Counted from the stretch's first letter, positions 17,399-26,323 are shown. The stretch is 60,643 nt of DNA from CBDUBH01 sp965365345 (GCA_965365345.1 CBDUBH010000008.1:1-60643); one strand, 5' to 3'. Translations and numbers: made by a program. The notes: a model not told the origin generated them from the sequence alone.

Positions 17399-18790
17399 TT
17401 ATTTACTTGGTCCGGTCATTTTTTCGGGACGAACAACTTCATCAAATTTTTCTTCTGTCAATAATCCTAATTCAACTGCTGCTTCTTTCAAAGTTTTATT
17501 TTCTTTGTGTGCTTTCTTTGCAACTTTTGCTGCATTATCATAACCGATATGCGGATTAAGCGAGGTTACAAGCATCAAAGAATTATTCAAATGTTTTTTA
17601 ATATTGATTTCGTTGGCTTCAATTCCAACTACGCAATGTTCGGTGAAACTATCGCAAGCATCAGCAATTAATTTTATTGATTGAAGTACATTATAAATTA
17701 TTACCGGTTTGAAAACGTTCAATTCAAAATTTCCCATTGCGCCGCCGAAATTTACGGCAACATCATTTCCAAAAATCTGCGCGCAAACCATTGTCATTGC
17801 TTCAGATTGAGTAGGATTGACTTTGCCCGGCATAATTGAACTTCCGGGTTCATTTTCAGGAAGAAGTAATTCGCCGATTCCGCTGCGAGGACCTGAACCA
17901 AGCCAGCGAATGTCATTTGCAATTTTCATTAAAGAAGCCGCTAAAGTTTTCAAAACTCCGCTTGCTTCAACCATTGCATCATGTGTTGCCAACGCTTCAA
18001 ATTTGTTGCGTGCAGTTACAAATGGAAGTCCCGTAATTTCAGAAATCTTTTGTGCAGATTTAACTGCAAAATCAGGATGAGTATTTAATCCTGTCCCGAC
18101 TGCCGTTCCGCCTAAAGCCAGTTCATATAATCTTGGCATTGCGGCATCTATTCTTTCTAATCCGTTTGTTAACATTTGAACGTATCCGGAAAATTCCTGT
18201 CCCAAAGTTAACGGAGTTGCATCCATTAAATGAGTTCTTCCGATTTTTATAATATCTTTAAATTCTTCTGATTTTTTTTGAAGGGCATCACGAAGTTTTG
18301 TAACCATCGGAATTAAACTATGATGAATTTCTTCTACTGCGGCAATATGCATTGCAGTGGGAAAAGTATCGTTTGATGATTGCGCTTTGTTTACATCATC
18401 ATTCGGATGAACAGGTTTTTTGCTTCCCATTTCGCCACCGGCAAGTTCAATCGCACGATTTGAAATAACTTCATTTGTATTCATGTTGGTTTGCGTGCCG
18501 CTTCCGGTTTGCCAAACTACCAAAGGAAAATGATCATCAAGTTTTCCTTCAATAACTTCATCCGCTGCACGAATTATCAGATCTGCTTTTTCTGTAGGTA
18601 AAATCCCCAATTCTTTATTTGTCATCGCAGCGGCTTTTTTCAAAATTCCCAAAGCCCTTATCATTGGTCTTGGAAATCTTTCTCCGCCGATCTTAAAATT
18701 CATTAATGATCTTGCTGTTTGCGCTCCGTAATATTTATCGGAAGGTACTTTAATCTCACCCATGCTGTCTGTTTCGGTTCTAAATTCCAT
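17399..18790 (-). CDS. fumC: Fumarate hydratase class II
   Basis: Iron-independent fumarase converting fumarate and malate in the TCA cycle; homotetramer of the aspartase/fumarase superfamily. The protein is 463 aa from ATG 18790. The frame also has TTG at 18802, but that TTGGAG is better read as the SD (GGAG, 6 nt before ATG). Key motifs are the superfamily signature GSSIMPGKVNPTQSE carrying the catalytic Ser loop, TNMNTNEVISNRA, and the THLMDATPLTLG segment. It is flanked by its own promoter and terminator, so probably monocistronic. Aspartate ammonia-lyase is the main alternative, but the length and the TGSGTQTNMN context favour fumarase. Confidence 0.96.
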   Translation of the reverse strand: MEFRTETDSMGEIKVPSDKYYGAQTARSLMNFKIGGERFPRPMIRALGILKKAAAMTNKELGILPTEKADLIIRAADEVIEGKLDDHFPLVVWQTGSGTQTNMNTNEVISNRAIELAGGEMGSKKPVHPNDDVNKAQSSNDTFPTAMHIAAVEEIHHSLIPMVTKLRDALQKKSEEFKDIIKIGRTHLMDATPLTLGQEFSGYVQMLTNGLERIDAAMPRLYELALGGTAVGTGLNTHPDFAVKSAQKISEITGLPFVTARNKFEALATHDAMVEASGVLKTLAASLMKIANDIRWLGSGPRSGIGELLLPENEPGSSIMPGKVNPTQSEAMTMVCAQIFGNDVAVNFGGAMGNFELNVFKPVIIYNVLQSIKLIADACDSFTEHCVVGIEANEINIKKHLNNSLMLVTSLNPHIGYDNAAKVAKKAHKENKTLKEAAVELGLLTEEKFDEVVRPEKMTGPSK

Positions 18791-18827
18791 GTGAAACTCC
18801 AATATATTTATTGCTATGTTTGATATT

Positions 18828-18856
18828 AAAATAAGTTAATGTTGATTTATAATCAA
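18828..18856 (-). promoter_or_regulatory. Candidate promoter of fumC
   Basis: Minus strand TTGATT (18851-18856), 17-bp spacer, TATTTT (18828-18833), ending 38 bp before the ATG. Confidence 0.5.
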
Positions 18857-18888
18857 TTAGATTAAGTAGTTTTTTCGGTTTAATTAAT

Positions 18889-19626
18889 TTAACTTCTTTC
18901 AGATATTATCAAATTAAGAATATCAAATAGTGTATTTATATATTCTTCAATTTCATCCCAATCAGAAATTATTTCTGCTTTGTTTACTTTTTTAATTAAA
19001 AATTCCGTCAAATAACTTAATTTAGGATAACCGAATTCCAATCCGCTTTCATTTAATTTTTCAAAAACTTGCGTTAGATCTTTTTTATCTTTCCTTGAAA
19101 ATGAATATAAAATATCGCGCTTTGTTTCGGGAATTGATTTTATAAAAAGTTTTATTGCAATCGTTTTTATTAAATTATTTTTGTTGGCTGTAGATGTTTT
19201 ACCGGGATATTTATTTTCTGATGATTCGGTTTTTATATGCAGTAATATTTTTTCCCCAATAAGCTCAATTATAATATCTAGAATCTGTTTACGCGAAAAA
19301 GGTTTATAAATTGCTTTTTTGATTTTGTATTTTGCTACTTCAGGTAAAAGTTTTGAGTGAACTTCATTTAGCATAACAACTACAGGGATTTTTTGAGATA
19401 TTTGTAATGTATCCAAAACTTTAAGCATATCAATGCCGTTAAATTTAGGCATCATAAGTTGCATAAAAATCAAAGAAGGATTTTCTTCAACTGCATATTT
19501 GATTCCTGTTAAACCATCGTTACAAAAAAGAATTTCACATTCGTAATCATCTAAAATTCTTTTAATGGCTTCCCCGAAAAAATCAGAATCATCAACAACA
19601 AGAATTTTTAATTTATTATTTTGCAT
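18889..19626 (-). CDS. Receiver domain plus Hpt-like domain, both lacking the phospho-accepting residue
   Basis: The 245-aa protein begins with a clear CheY-like receiver (about 6-125): acidic pair Asp12/Asp13 in LVVDDSDF and the conserved Lys108 in IYKPFS are present. The phosphoacceptor Asp after beta-3 is Gln56 (LIFMQLMMP; codon CAA read directly from the sequence). The Thr/Ser after beta-4 is Asn87. After a linker, residues about 160-240 match the Hpt helix pattern without gaps as I align it by eye (FIKSIPETK ... FEKLNESGLEFGYPKLS). The phosphotransfer His falls on Glu189, and the KG after it is lost. It is thus predicted to be a phosphorylation-independent binding or scaffold protein. 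No kinase is adjacent; the flanks are fumC and mscS. ATG start. Confidence 0.8.
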   Translation of the reverse strand: MQNNKLKILVVDDSDFFGEAIKRILDDYECEILFCNDGLTGIKYAVEENPSLIFMQLMMPKFNGIDMLKVLDTLQISQKIPVVVMLNEVHSKLLPEVAKYKIKKAIYKPFSRKQILDIIIELIGEKILLHIKTESSENKYPGKTSTANKNNLIKTIAIKLFIKSIPETKRDILYSFSRKDKKDLTQVFEKLNESGLEFGYPKLSYLTEFLIKKVNKAEIISDWDEIEEYINTLFDILNLIISERS

Positions 19627-19690
19627 GTTGAAAATTAACTAATAAAACGGAAAAATATACTATAAATTTTTGCTTATTAAATTATTAAAA

Positions 19691-20599
19691 TCATTCTCCG
19701 TTTCTTTTATCATTTGATATTTGAACTTTCATTTCAGAAAGTTTTTCGCCGCCTTTAATTCCAAAATCCAAAGTTCTGATTGGGAATGGAATTACAATTC
19801 CGTTTTGATCAAAAGCTTTTTTAATGTTCATCACCATTTCGCTTCTCGATCTCAAAAAATCCGTTTGCTTGAAAAATCTTGCCCAAATCCTTATTTCAAA
19901 ATTGATTGAACTGTCACCGAACTCTTCGAAAAAAAATTCTATTTCCCTTTCCTTAATTCTGTTTGCCACATTTTCTACAGAATCAATTGCAATTTTCTTA
20001 ACTTTTTCCAGATCTTCACCGTATGAAATACCGACTTTCAGATCAACTCGTCTTTGTCCTGTAATGCTGAAATTTTTTAACGGTTTTTGAAAAACTTCTT
20101 TATTAGGGATCAGAACAAATTGTCCTTGAAAAGTCATTATATCGGTTGTGCGTAAATTTATTTTTTTCACAATTCCCGTATGATCATTTGATTCAATAAT
20201 ATCGCCAACGCGAAAAGGTCTGCTTATTGCAATTACAACTCCTGCAAGAAAATTTGCAGCAAGATCCTGAAACGCAAATCCTAAAGCCAATCCAATAATT
20301 CCGGCTCCGGCTAAAAGTGAAGTTACTGCTTTATCTTGTTTTAAAACTCCGAGCGCAACAAAAACACCCACAGCAATTATTATAATAAATAACGCTTGCG
20401 AAATTAAATTTGTAACTGCCTGATGATGTGAAATTCTTCCTAAAACATTGTTGGAAAATTTTCTTATTATTTTTGCAATTAGAAATGCAAGAAAAACAAT
20501 AAGTGCCGCAACTATAAAATTCGGCAGCATTACTATTGCAATTTTTATCCATTCGGTAAGTTTTTCAACAATTAAATTGTAAATATTTTGAAAATCCAT
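19691..20599 (-). CDS. MscS-family small-conductance mechanosensitive channel
   Basis: Inner-membrane heptameric channel releasing solutes on hypo-osmotic shock. It has 302 aa with three N-terminal membrane helices (about 17-40, 65-85, 90-130). The pore helix carries the Gly/Ala pattern AGAGIIGLALGFAFQDLAAN, then ISRPFRVGD into the beta domain (about 135-195) and the alpha/beta C-terminal vestibule (FEEFGDSSINFEIRIW). Length and pattern match MscS/YnaI-like short channels. The start ATG at 20599 lies 50 bp after a hairpin that probably ends the truA transcript, so it may have its own promoter. Confidence 0.93.
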   Translation of the reverse strand: MDFQNIYNLIVEKLTEWIKIAIVMLPNFIVAALIVFLAFLIAKIIRKFSNNVLGRISHHQAVTNLISQALFIIIIAVGVFVALGVLKQDKAVTSLLAGAGIIGLALGFAFQDLAANFLAGVVIAISRPFRVGDIIESNDHTGIVKKINLRTTDIMTFQGQFVLIPNKEVFQKPLKNFSITGQRRVDLKVGISYGEDLEKVKKIAIDSVENVANRIKEREIEFFFEEFGDSSINFEIRIWARFFKQTDFLRSRSEMVMNIKKAFDQNGIVIPFPIRTLDFGIKGGEKLSEMKVQISNDKRNGE

Positions 20600-20648
20600 T
20601 CTCGCTCATAATTTTTTTCATTTTATTTAATATAAAATTTATGAGTCC

Positions 20649-20670
20649 AAAAAAAATCCGTTTTTACGGA
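20649..20670 (-). terminator. Small intrinsic terminator after truA
   Basis: On the minus strand TCCGT-AAAA-ACGGA is followed by eight T. The stem is only 5 bp but the U-tract is strong. It is 117 nt after the truA stop. Confidence 0.6.
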
Positions 20671-20786
20671 AATGGTTTTCTAATTTGTTTTGAATTTTTA
20701 TTGAGTTAGAGAATAAAGTAAATTGTCAGAATTTTCTTTTGGAGAAATTTTAAAAGCATCAATAATAATTTCGTAAGAATTATTAT

Positions 20787-21590
20787 TTATGATCTGTTTT
20801 TTCTTTCAAATTTTTGAATGTGAATTGTTGGATTTAATTCTTCTTTGAAATTTTCATTTTTGTAAATTACCTGTTCGAGGAAAAGTCCCGAAGGCGGAGC
20901 TGTAAATTTAGCGGGTTCTTTGGATTTGTTTATTAAAAATCTTTTTATATCATTATCATTAAAATTTCCTCTGCCTATTTCTACTAAAACACCGACCATT
21001 CTTCTAACCATTTTCCAAAGGAAATGTGAGCCTTTAATTCTTATCAAAATCAAATCATCAACTTCTTTTAATTGAACTTTTTCAATTAATACTTTTGTTG
21101 ATTTTTCAAGTTTATCATCATCAGCAAATGAAACATAATCATGCATTCCTTCAAAAATTTCAGCAGCTTTTTTCATTGCATTAAAATTCAATTTATCTTT
21201 TATCCACCACACATATTGCTTGCCGAAAGCGGTTCTTCTTTTTGAAATTTGATAAATATAACTTCTTGAAACCGCATCATGGCGCGCGTGAAATTTTGCT
21301 GAAGTTTTTTCAATTTCCAAAATTGAAATATCGGAAGGAAGTTTATCGTTTAATTTTAATTTTATAATTTCGGGAGCAAGCATTGTTTTTACATCAAGAT
21401 GCGCAACTTGCATTAGAGCATGAACTCCGGAATCGGTTCTTCCGCTTCCCTGAATATCAACTTCTTCACCTTTGAAAATTTCATCGGCTGCGTTAAGTAA
21501 AGTTCCTTGAATTGATCTGCTGTTTTTCTGAACTTGCCATCCGCTGTATTTTGTCCCATCGTATTCCAGGAATAATTTAAATCGTGCCAT
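20787..21590 (-). CDS. truA: tRNA pseudouridine(38-40) synthase
   Basis: Isomerises uridines 38-40 in the anticodon stem-loop of many tRNAs. The 267-aa protein has the typical N-terminal LEYDGTKYSGWQ, the catalytic motif GSGRTDSGVHA with Asp53, and the FLWKMVRRMVG segment of the second half. Length is normal. It starts one base after the NlpC/P60 stop, so it is co-transcribed with the primary sigma factor and the NlpC lipoprotein. ATG start. Confidence 0.96.
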   Translation of the reverse strand: MARFKLFLEYDGTKYSGWQVQKNSRSIQGTLLNAADEIFKGEEVDIQGSGRTDSGVHALMQVAHLDVKTMLAPEIIKLKLNDKLPSDISILEIEKTSAKFHARHDAVSRSYIYQISKRRTAFGKQYVWWIKDKLNFNAMKKAAEIFEGMHDYVSFADDDKLEKSTKVLIEKVQLKEVDDLILIRIKGSHFLWKMVRRMVGVLVEIGRGNFNDNDIKRFLINKSKEPAKFTAPPSGLFLEQVIYKNENFKEELNPTIHIQKFERKNRS

Positions 21591-21591
21591 T

Positions 21592-22293
21592 CTAATTTCC
21601 TGCTCCGGAAATTTGAGCTGAATCTAATCTTCTTGCGCCCATGTATCTTTTTGCGTAATAAGCACTCGTTATTGATGAAACCGTAACACCTAAACTTCTA
21701 CTTGCATGGGCAAATAAGTTATTTCCAATGTAAACACCGACATGCCCGGGTTTTACTCTTCTGCTAGTATTAAAAAAAACAAGATCGCCAAATGCCAGAT
21801 TATTTTCCGGGATTTTTTCGCCAACAGTATATTGATCGCGAGCTGTACGTGGAATTTCAAGTTGAAAAATATTTCTGAAAATTGTTTGAGTAAATGATGA
21901 ACAATCAATTCCGTCTTTTGTAGTTCCGCCGTACTTATATGGAGTATCAATATATTTGATAATTTCCATAATAAGTTGATCTTTAACTGTAAGTTCATTA
22001 CTTGCTGAACTGTTTTCGGAATAGTATTTTATGAGAAGATCTTTGGATTGATTTTTTTCCTCGGGCGGAGCTTCGTCAAATTCTTCTTCATCTTGATAAG
22101 CGTAATCGTAATTCAAAGTATCAACTTCCGGTTTTTCATCTTCTTTTGATGAAAATCTTACCGGACTTTGCTTTTGGGTTTTTTCTTTTTCTTTGTTGTA
22201 GCGAATTGAACTGTTTGTGGAAGAACAGCCGTAAATTGTAATTACGGCTGTTCCCAAAATCAAAAATTTATTTAGCAGTACTTTTATTTCCAT
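21592..22293 (-). CDS. NlpC/P60-family lipoprotein peptidase
   Basis: Predicted envelope lipoprotein that cleaves cell-wall peptides (gamma-D-Glu to meso-DAP type bonds in known relatives). The 233-aa protein has a signal peptide with lipobox IYGC (Cys23) and a low-complexity acidic/Gln linker (about 25-100). The NlpC/P60 domain (about 105-222) has catalytic Cys131 in DGIDCSSF, His184 in PGHVGVY, and FAHAS (His196) as the third polar site. It sits 5 bp downstream of the sigma factor gene and 1 bp before truA. A perfect 12-bp inverted repeat overlies the lipobox codons. Confidence 0.92.
   Translation of the reverse strand: MEIKVLLNKFLILGTAVITIYGCSSTNSSIRYNKEKEKTQKQSPVRFSSKEDEKPEVDTLNYDYAYQDEEEFDEAPPEEKNQSKDLLIKYYSENSSASNELTVKDQLIMEIIKYIDTPYKYGGTTKDGIDCSSFTQTIFRNIFQLEIPRTARDQYTVGEKIPENNLAFGDLVFFNTSRRVKPGHVGVYIGNNLFAHASRSLGVTVSSITSAYYAKRYMGARRLDSAQISGAGN
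22223..22253 (-). other. 12-bp perfect inverted repeat over lipobox codons
   Basis: GAACAGCCGTAA and TTACGGCTGTTC flank a 7-nt loop, 40-70 nt after the NlpC start codon, covering the VITIYGCS codons. It resembles the hairpin at the same relative position in the lipoprotein gene at 5258-6088. Role unknown. Confidence 0.6.
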
Positions 22294-22298
22294 TCTTC

Positions 22299-23159
22299 CT
22301 AAGATTGACCTAAATAGGTTTTTAAGTTTTTGCTGCGAGATGCATGCCGCAATCTTCGTATGGCTTTTTCTTTTATTTGCCTTACTCTTTCGCGCGTTAA
22401 ATTAAATTTTTCGCCTATTTCTTCTAAAGTAAGCGAATGTTCCTTATTTAATCCGAAGTATAATTTAATTACCTCGGCTTCCCTATCTGATAATGTCATT
22501 AAAACTGTTTCTATTTCCCTCTTTAAAGAATCATTCATTAAATGATAATCTGGTGAAGGTTGCTGATCATTTTGAATTACGTCAAGCAAACTGTTTTCTT
22601 CACCGAAAGAAAGCGGAGCGTCAACGGATACATGTCTTCCGGAAATTTTCAGAGCGTCTGAAACTTCGCTTAAATCCATATCTAATTCTTGCGCAATTTC
22701 TGTTGCTGAAGGTTCTCTTTCATACTCTTGTTCAAGAGTGCTGTAGGCTTTTCCGATTTTGTTCAACGCGCCTACTCTGTTTAACGGCAATCTTACAATT
22801 CTGGATTGCTCTGCTAAAGCCTGCAAAATTGATTGACGGATCCACCAAACCGCATAAGATATAAACTTAAATCCGCGGGTTTCGTCAAATCTTTTTGCAG
22901 CCTTAATTAAACCCAGATTTCCTTCATTTATAAGATCGCTTAAAGTTAATCCCTGATTTTGATATTGCTTGGCAACACTAACAACAAATCTTAAATTTGC
23001 CTTAACCAACTTTTCCAATGCTTCCGGATCGTTTTTCTTTATCTTAATAGCGAGGTCAATTTCTTCATCTGCCGTTAATAAATCCACTTTGCCGATTTCC
23101 TGCAGATATCTGTCTAAAGATTGACTTTCTCTATTCGTAAATTGTTTAGATACCTTCAA
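22299..23159 (-). CDS. rpoD: Primary RNA polymerase sigma factor (short Bacteroidota/Chlorobiota type)
   Basis: Sigma-70 group factor directing core polymerase to housekeeping promoters. The 286-aa protein begins with region 1.2 (SLDRYLQEIGKVDLLT) and has no region 1.1 or non-conserved insert, as is usual for the primary sigma factor in this bacterial group. Region 2 has NLRFVVSVAKQYQNQG, the NEGNLGLIKAAKRFD core-binding helix and the YAVWWIRQSI promoter-melting segment. Region 3 has EREPSATEIAQEL; region 4.2 has TLEEIGEKFNLTRERVRQIKEKAI. The start is TTG at 23159, preceded by a near-perfect AAGGAGG. It leads an operon with the NlpC lipoprotein and truA. Being primary rather than alternative is inferred from the region 2.4 and 4.2 residues. 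Confidence 0.93.
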   Translation of the reverse strand: MKVSKQFTNRESQSLDRYLQEIGKVDLLTADEEIDLAIKIKKNDPEALEKLVKANLRFVVSVAKQYQNQGLTLSDLINEGNLGLIKAAKRFDETRGFKFISYAVWWIRQSILQALAEQSRIVRLPLNRVGALNKIGKAYSTLEQEYEREPSATEIAQELDMDLSEVSDALKISGRHVSVDAPLSFGEENSLLDVIQNDQQPSPDYHLMNDSLKREIETVLMTLSDREAEVIKLYFGLNKEHSLTLEEIGEKFNLTRERVRQIKEKAIRRLRHASRSKNLKTYLGQS

Positions 23160-23251
23160 ATCTCCTCCTTCATTATTTCTGATTAAATAATGCCAAAGTT
23201 GCCCTCTTCAAGCATTAGTATATATATTCGAAACTTTTTGTATTTATTTGA

Positions 23252-24409
23252 TTAGCTAAGAATACTCCCTTTTAAATTTGATTTGACATCGAAAAAATCC
23301 GCTACGGTTTTTCCGACATCTGCAAAAGTTTCTCTGATCCCAAGATCAATCGCTTTTTGATTTTTTCTATAATATAAAACCGGCACGTATTCTCTTGTAT
23401 GGTCTGTACTTATATCTGTGGGATCGTTTCCATGATCCGCAGTTATTATTAATGCGTCGCTTTCGTCTAAATTTTCTATTATTGAATCCAACTTATTGTC
23501 AAAATCTTTTAATGCTTCATAAAAGCCGTATGGATCGTTCCTGTGTCCAAAATATACATCAAAATCCACCAAATTTGCAAAGATAAAACTATTGCTTACT
23601 TTTTTGCTGAATTCAATTATTTTTTCTATCCCTTCGGAATTTGATTTTGTTTTTTTCTGTACGGATATGCCCCTATAATTAAATAAGTCATTTATTTTAC
23701 CAATTGCAACTGTTTGAATTTGATTTTTTTGAAGCACGTCCAAAATTGTATCTTCGGGAGGATCTACGGAAAAATCTTTCCGGTTAGTAGTTCGCTCAAA
23801 ATTTCCGCTCTTTCCTAAAAAAGGACGCGCAATTACTCTGCCAACAGAATCTTTTCCGGTTAAAACTTCGTTGCGTGCAATTTCGCAAATTCTGTATAAT
23901 TCATGTAGTGGAATAATTTCTTCATGCGCTGCAATTTGAAAAACTGAATCTGCGGAAGTATAAATTATAGGGAATTTTGTTTTTACATGCTCATCACCAA
24001 GCTGCTGAATTATTTCAGTTCCCGATGCAGCAAAGTTACCTAAAATTCCTTTTAAACCGGTTAGTTTTAAAAACCTAATAATGATTTCTTCAGGAAATCC
24101 ATTTGGATATACCGGAAATTGAAAATCAACTTGAACTCCGCCTAATTCCCAATGACCTGTTGTTGAATCTTTTCCCTTTGAAACTTCTGCCATTTTTCCA
24201 AATGAGGCTAAAGGATTTTCAACTTTATTAATACCGTTAATTTCCATGATGTTGCCTAAGCCGAACTTTTCCAAATTCGAAAGTCTCATTCCTCCGATTG
24301 CCTTTGCCATATTACAAAGTGTATTTGATCCTGAATCTTTATAATCTGAAGCATCGGGAAGTTCGCCAATTCCTAATCCATCCAAAACGATCACGATAAA
24401 ATTTTTCAA
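23252..24409 (-). CDS. deoB: Phosphopentomutase
   Basis: Interconverts (deoxy)ribose-1- and -5-phosphate, linking nucleoside breakdown to the pentose phosphate pathway. It belongs to the alkaline phosphatase/phosphoglyceromutase metalloenzyme fold. The 385-aa protein shows IVLDGLGIGELPDA with metal ligands, DSGSNTL, the STTGHWE segment carrying the phospho-accepting Thr, and the ADHGNDPT...DHTREYVPVL metal site. Length matches DeoB. The start is TTG at 24409, with AAGG 9 nt upstream. It is 11 bp after the GAF/GGDEF gene, so probably co-transcribed; the functional link is unclear. Confidence 0.95.
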   Translation of the reverse strand: MKNFIVIVLDGLGIGELPDASDYKDSGSNTLCNMAKAIGGMRLSNLEKFGLGNIMEINGINKVENPLASFGKMAEVSKGKDSTTGHWELGGVQVDFQFPVYPNGFPEEIIIRFLKLTGLKGILGNFAASGTEIIQQLGDEHVKTKFPIIYTSADSVFQIAAHEEIIPLHELYRICEIARNEVLTGKDSVGRVIARPFLGKSGNFERTTNRKDFSVDPPEDTILDVLQKNQIQTVAIGKINDLFNYRGISVQKKTKSNSEGIEKIIEFSKKVSNSFIFANLVDFDVYFGHRNDPYGFYEALKDFDNKLDSIIENLDESDALIITADHGNDPTDISTDHTREYVPVLYYRKNQKAIDLGIRETFADVGKTVADFFDVKSNLKGSILS

Positions 24410-24420
24410 TTTGAGTTACC

Positions 24421-26277
24421 TTAACTTAAATTTTTAACGGTATTGCCCCCTTTTTCCAAAGCCTTTTTAAGAGCAAGATCCGCATTGTAAATTGCATCTT
24501 CCGCTGAAATTGACCCCATTGCGGGCGCAATTCCTATTGATACGGTAAAAGTTGTTTGTTTTAACATTACCGAAATTGGTTTTCTTGCAATCTTTACTCT
24601 TAATTTTTCAGCCCAAAGGAAAACATCTTTAGTTGTATTATTGAAAAAATAAATAGCAAAAACTCTTTCGCTTAATCTGCCGAAAATGTTTGTTACAGTA
24701 ATTTCGCTTCTGATAATTTCGGTAATTGCGGTTAAAACTTTCGGGAAAGGATTACCTTCAAAAAGAGTATCGTTTTCCAAAAATTCATCAATATAAATTA
24801 AAGCCATTGCGCCTTGTGCATTAAATTGATTCGCTTTTGCCAAATCCGAATTAACTCTTTCAATAAAATTCTTTTGATTTAGAGCTTTTGTTTCAGGATC
24901 AACCGAAAGCAAATTTCTCAATATTGATGTTGAAGAATATGAATGAATAACAAAAGCAAAAAGTTTTGAGGACTTGCTTAGAAAATTTACATCAGAACCC
25001 GTAAATGATCCGTTCTTTAAACTTTCAAAACATAAAGCTCCGTATCTCTGATTATCATAAATTAATGGAATTGATAAAAACGAACCGTCGAAACTTATAT
25101 CTTCATTTATTGAAAATCTATTAAAGGTTGCTGCCGAAGTATCATCTATTTTTACAGGAGAGCCGCTTAAAATTGATTTCCCGACAAGTGTGCCTTCAAC
25201 ATCAATTTTTGAATTTTCGCCAACATATTTTAACGATGTATTATTTACAACTTTAGTAACTGTATATTTTTCATCAGTCGGATTAAAATGCACAAAAGCA
25301 AAGGCATCCCAGGGAATAATGTTTCTTAAAGATTTTTCCAAAGTTTCGTAAAGTTCAGCATCGTTTACAAAAAATCTTTCGCCGCCCCACAAATTTAAAA
25401 GTGCGTTTAATTTTCTTTCTGCCTGTGAATCAGAGTGCTTTTCTTTCAGCAAACCGATTATTATAGAAATTATTCTTACAAATCTTCCTAAAGAATAAAC
25501 TGTTTCAATTCCAAATGCGTCAGAAACTTTTGCATCAATGGCAAGAATTCCCATTAATTTGTTTTCAAAATAAAGCGGAACACCAACAAAACTTTTTATT
25601 CCCTGAATTTGCGTATAATATCTTATCACATCTTTTTCAGCCGTCGGAACAATTTCGGTTAACAATTCGGGCTCTTCCGTCAAAATGATCTTGCTTAAAA
25701 TATCATCTTCCAGATCAAATTTTCTTGCATCTATATCATTTGAATGTGAAATATGTTTTTCAAGAATTATCTTTTGCTGCTTTGCATCATAAAAGAAAAA
25801 CAATGCCGAATGTGCTATAAAAGAATCTTGAACTACTGCTAGAATTCTCTCCAAAACATAACTGAATTGCTGTTTATGATTAAACTCTTGCGGGACTTCT
25901 TCTTTTGCAATTGCAATAAAACTTTCTTTCAGATCCGGCGGTTTGAAAATGGCTTTTTTACTTCCAGTTACAGAAGCGCCAATATTTTCAGCGGTTATTA
26001 TTTCAATCTTTTTATTTTGAGAAACTATTTCAAAAGATTCGCCGTGATCGGGTTCATAAACAGGATTTTCAATAGAAGTTATCGGTTCGGGGATTTCCTC
26101 TTCTTCATCTTCGGATTTTGTTTTACTCTTTGAGAAAATAACGAAGACAAAAAAGATAAGAATGATCAAAAGATAAACTCCTCTTAACAAATTATTTTCT
26201 GTTAAAAAGGCAAAGAAAAGCAGTAGCAGTATTAATACAAAAATAATTATTCTTTTGTAATTAATGTGAAATGACAT
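24421..26277 (-). CDS. Membrane-anchored GAF-GAF protein with degenerate GGDEF domain
   Basis: 618 aa. Two membrane helices lie at the N-terminus (about 9-25 and 31-49), with a charged linker, GAF domain 1 (about 135-280) and GAF domain 2 (about 295-455). A GGDEF-type domain follows (about 465-618, starting DPETKALNQKNF). Where an active diguanylate cyclase has GG(D/E)EF there is SERVF (NIFGRLSERVFAIYFF). The upstream IYIDEF metal region and the C-terminal DLALKKALEKGGN helix are kept. It is therefore likely a ligand- or GTP-binding signalling scaffold rather than a c-di-GMP synthase. It has its own strong promoter and is followed by deoB. ATG start. Confidence 0.85.
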   Translation of the reverse strand: MSFHINYKRIIIFVLILLLLFFAFLTENNLLRGVYLLIILIFFVFVIFSKSKTKSEDEEEEIPEPITSIENPVYEPDHGESFEIVSQNKKIEIITAENIGASVTGSKKAIFKPPDLKESFIAIAKEEVPQEFNHKQQFSYVLERILAVVQDSFIAHSALFFFYDAKQQKIILEKHISHSNDIDARKFDLEDDILSKIILTEEPELLTEIVPTAEKDVIRYYTQIQGIKSFVGVPLYFENKLMGILAIDAKVSDAFGIETVYSLGRFVRIISIIIGLLKEKHSDSQAERKLNALLNLWGGERFFVNDAELYETLEKSLRNIIPWDAFAFVHFNPTDEKYTVTKVVNNTSLKYVGENSKIDVEGTLVGKSILSGSPVKIDDTSAATFNRFSINEDISFDGSFLSIPLIYDNQRYGALCFESLKNGSFTGSDVNFLSKSSKLFAFVIHSYSSTSILRNLLSVDPETKALNQKNFIERVNSDLAKANQFNAQGAMALIYIDEFLENDTLFEGNPFPKVLTAITEIIRSEITVTNIFGRLSERVFAIYFFNNTTKDVFLWAEKLRVKIARKPISVMLKQTTFTVSIGIAPAMGSISAEDAIYNADLALKKALEKGGNTVKNLS

Positions 26278-26323
26278 TGATGCTCGAAGTATTATGTAAA
26301 AGTTAGTTTTATATTAACTGAAC

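Noticed and set aside
20690..20786. A 30-odd codon open frame downstream of truA on the minus strand (ending DNLLYSLTQ) that looks protein-like
   Set aside because: It has no start codon or SD and begins after a stop inside the truA end; most likely AT-rich 3' untranslated sequence before the terminator.
24421..26277. Active diguanylate cyclase
   Set aside because: The GG(D/E)EF loop is SERVF, so catalysis is not supported.
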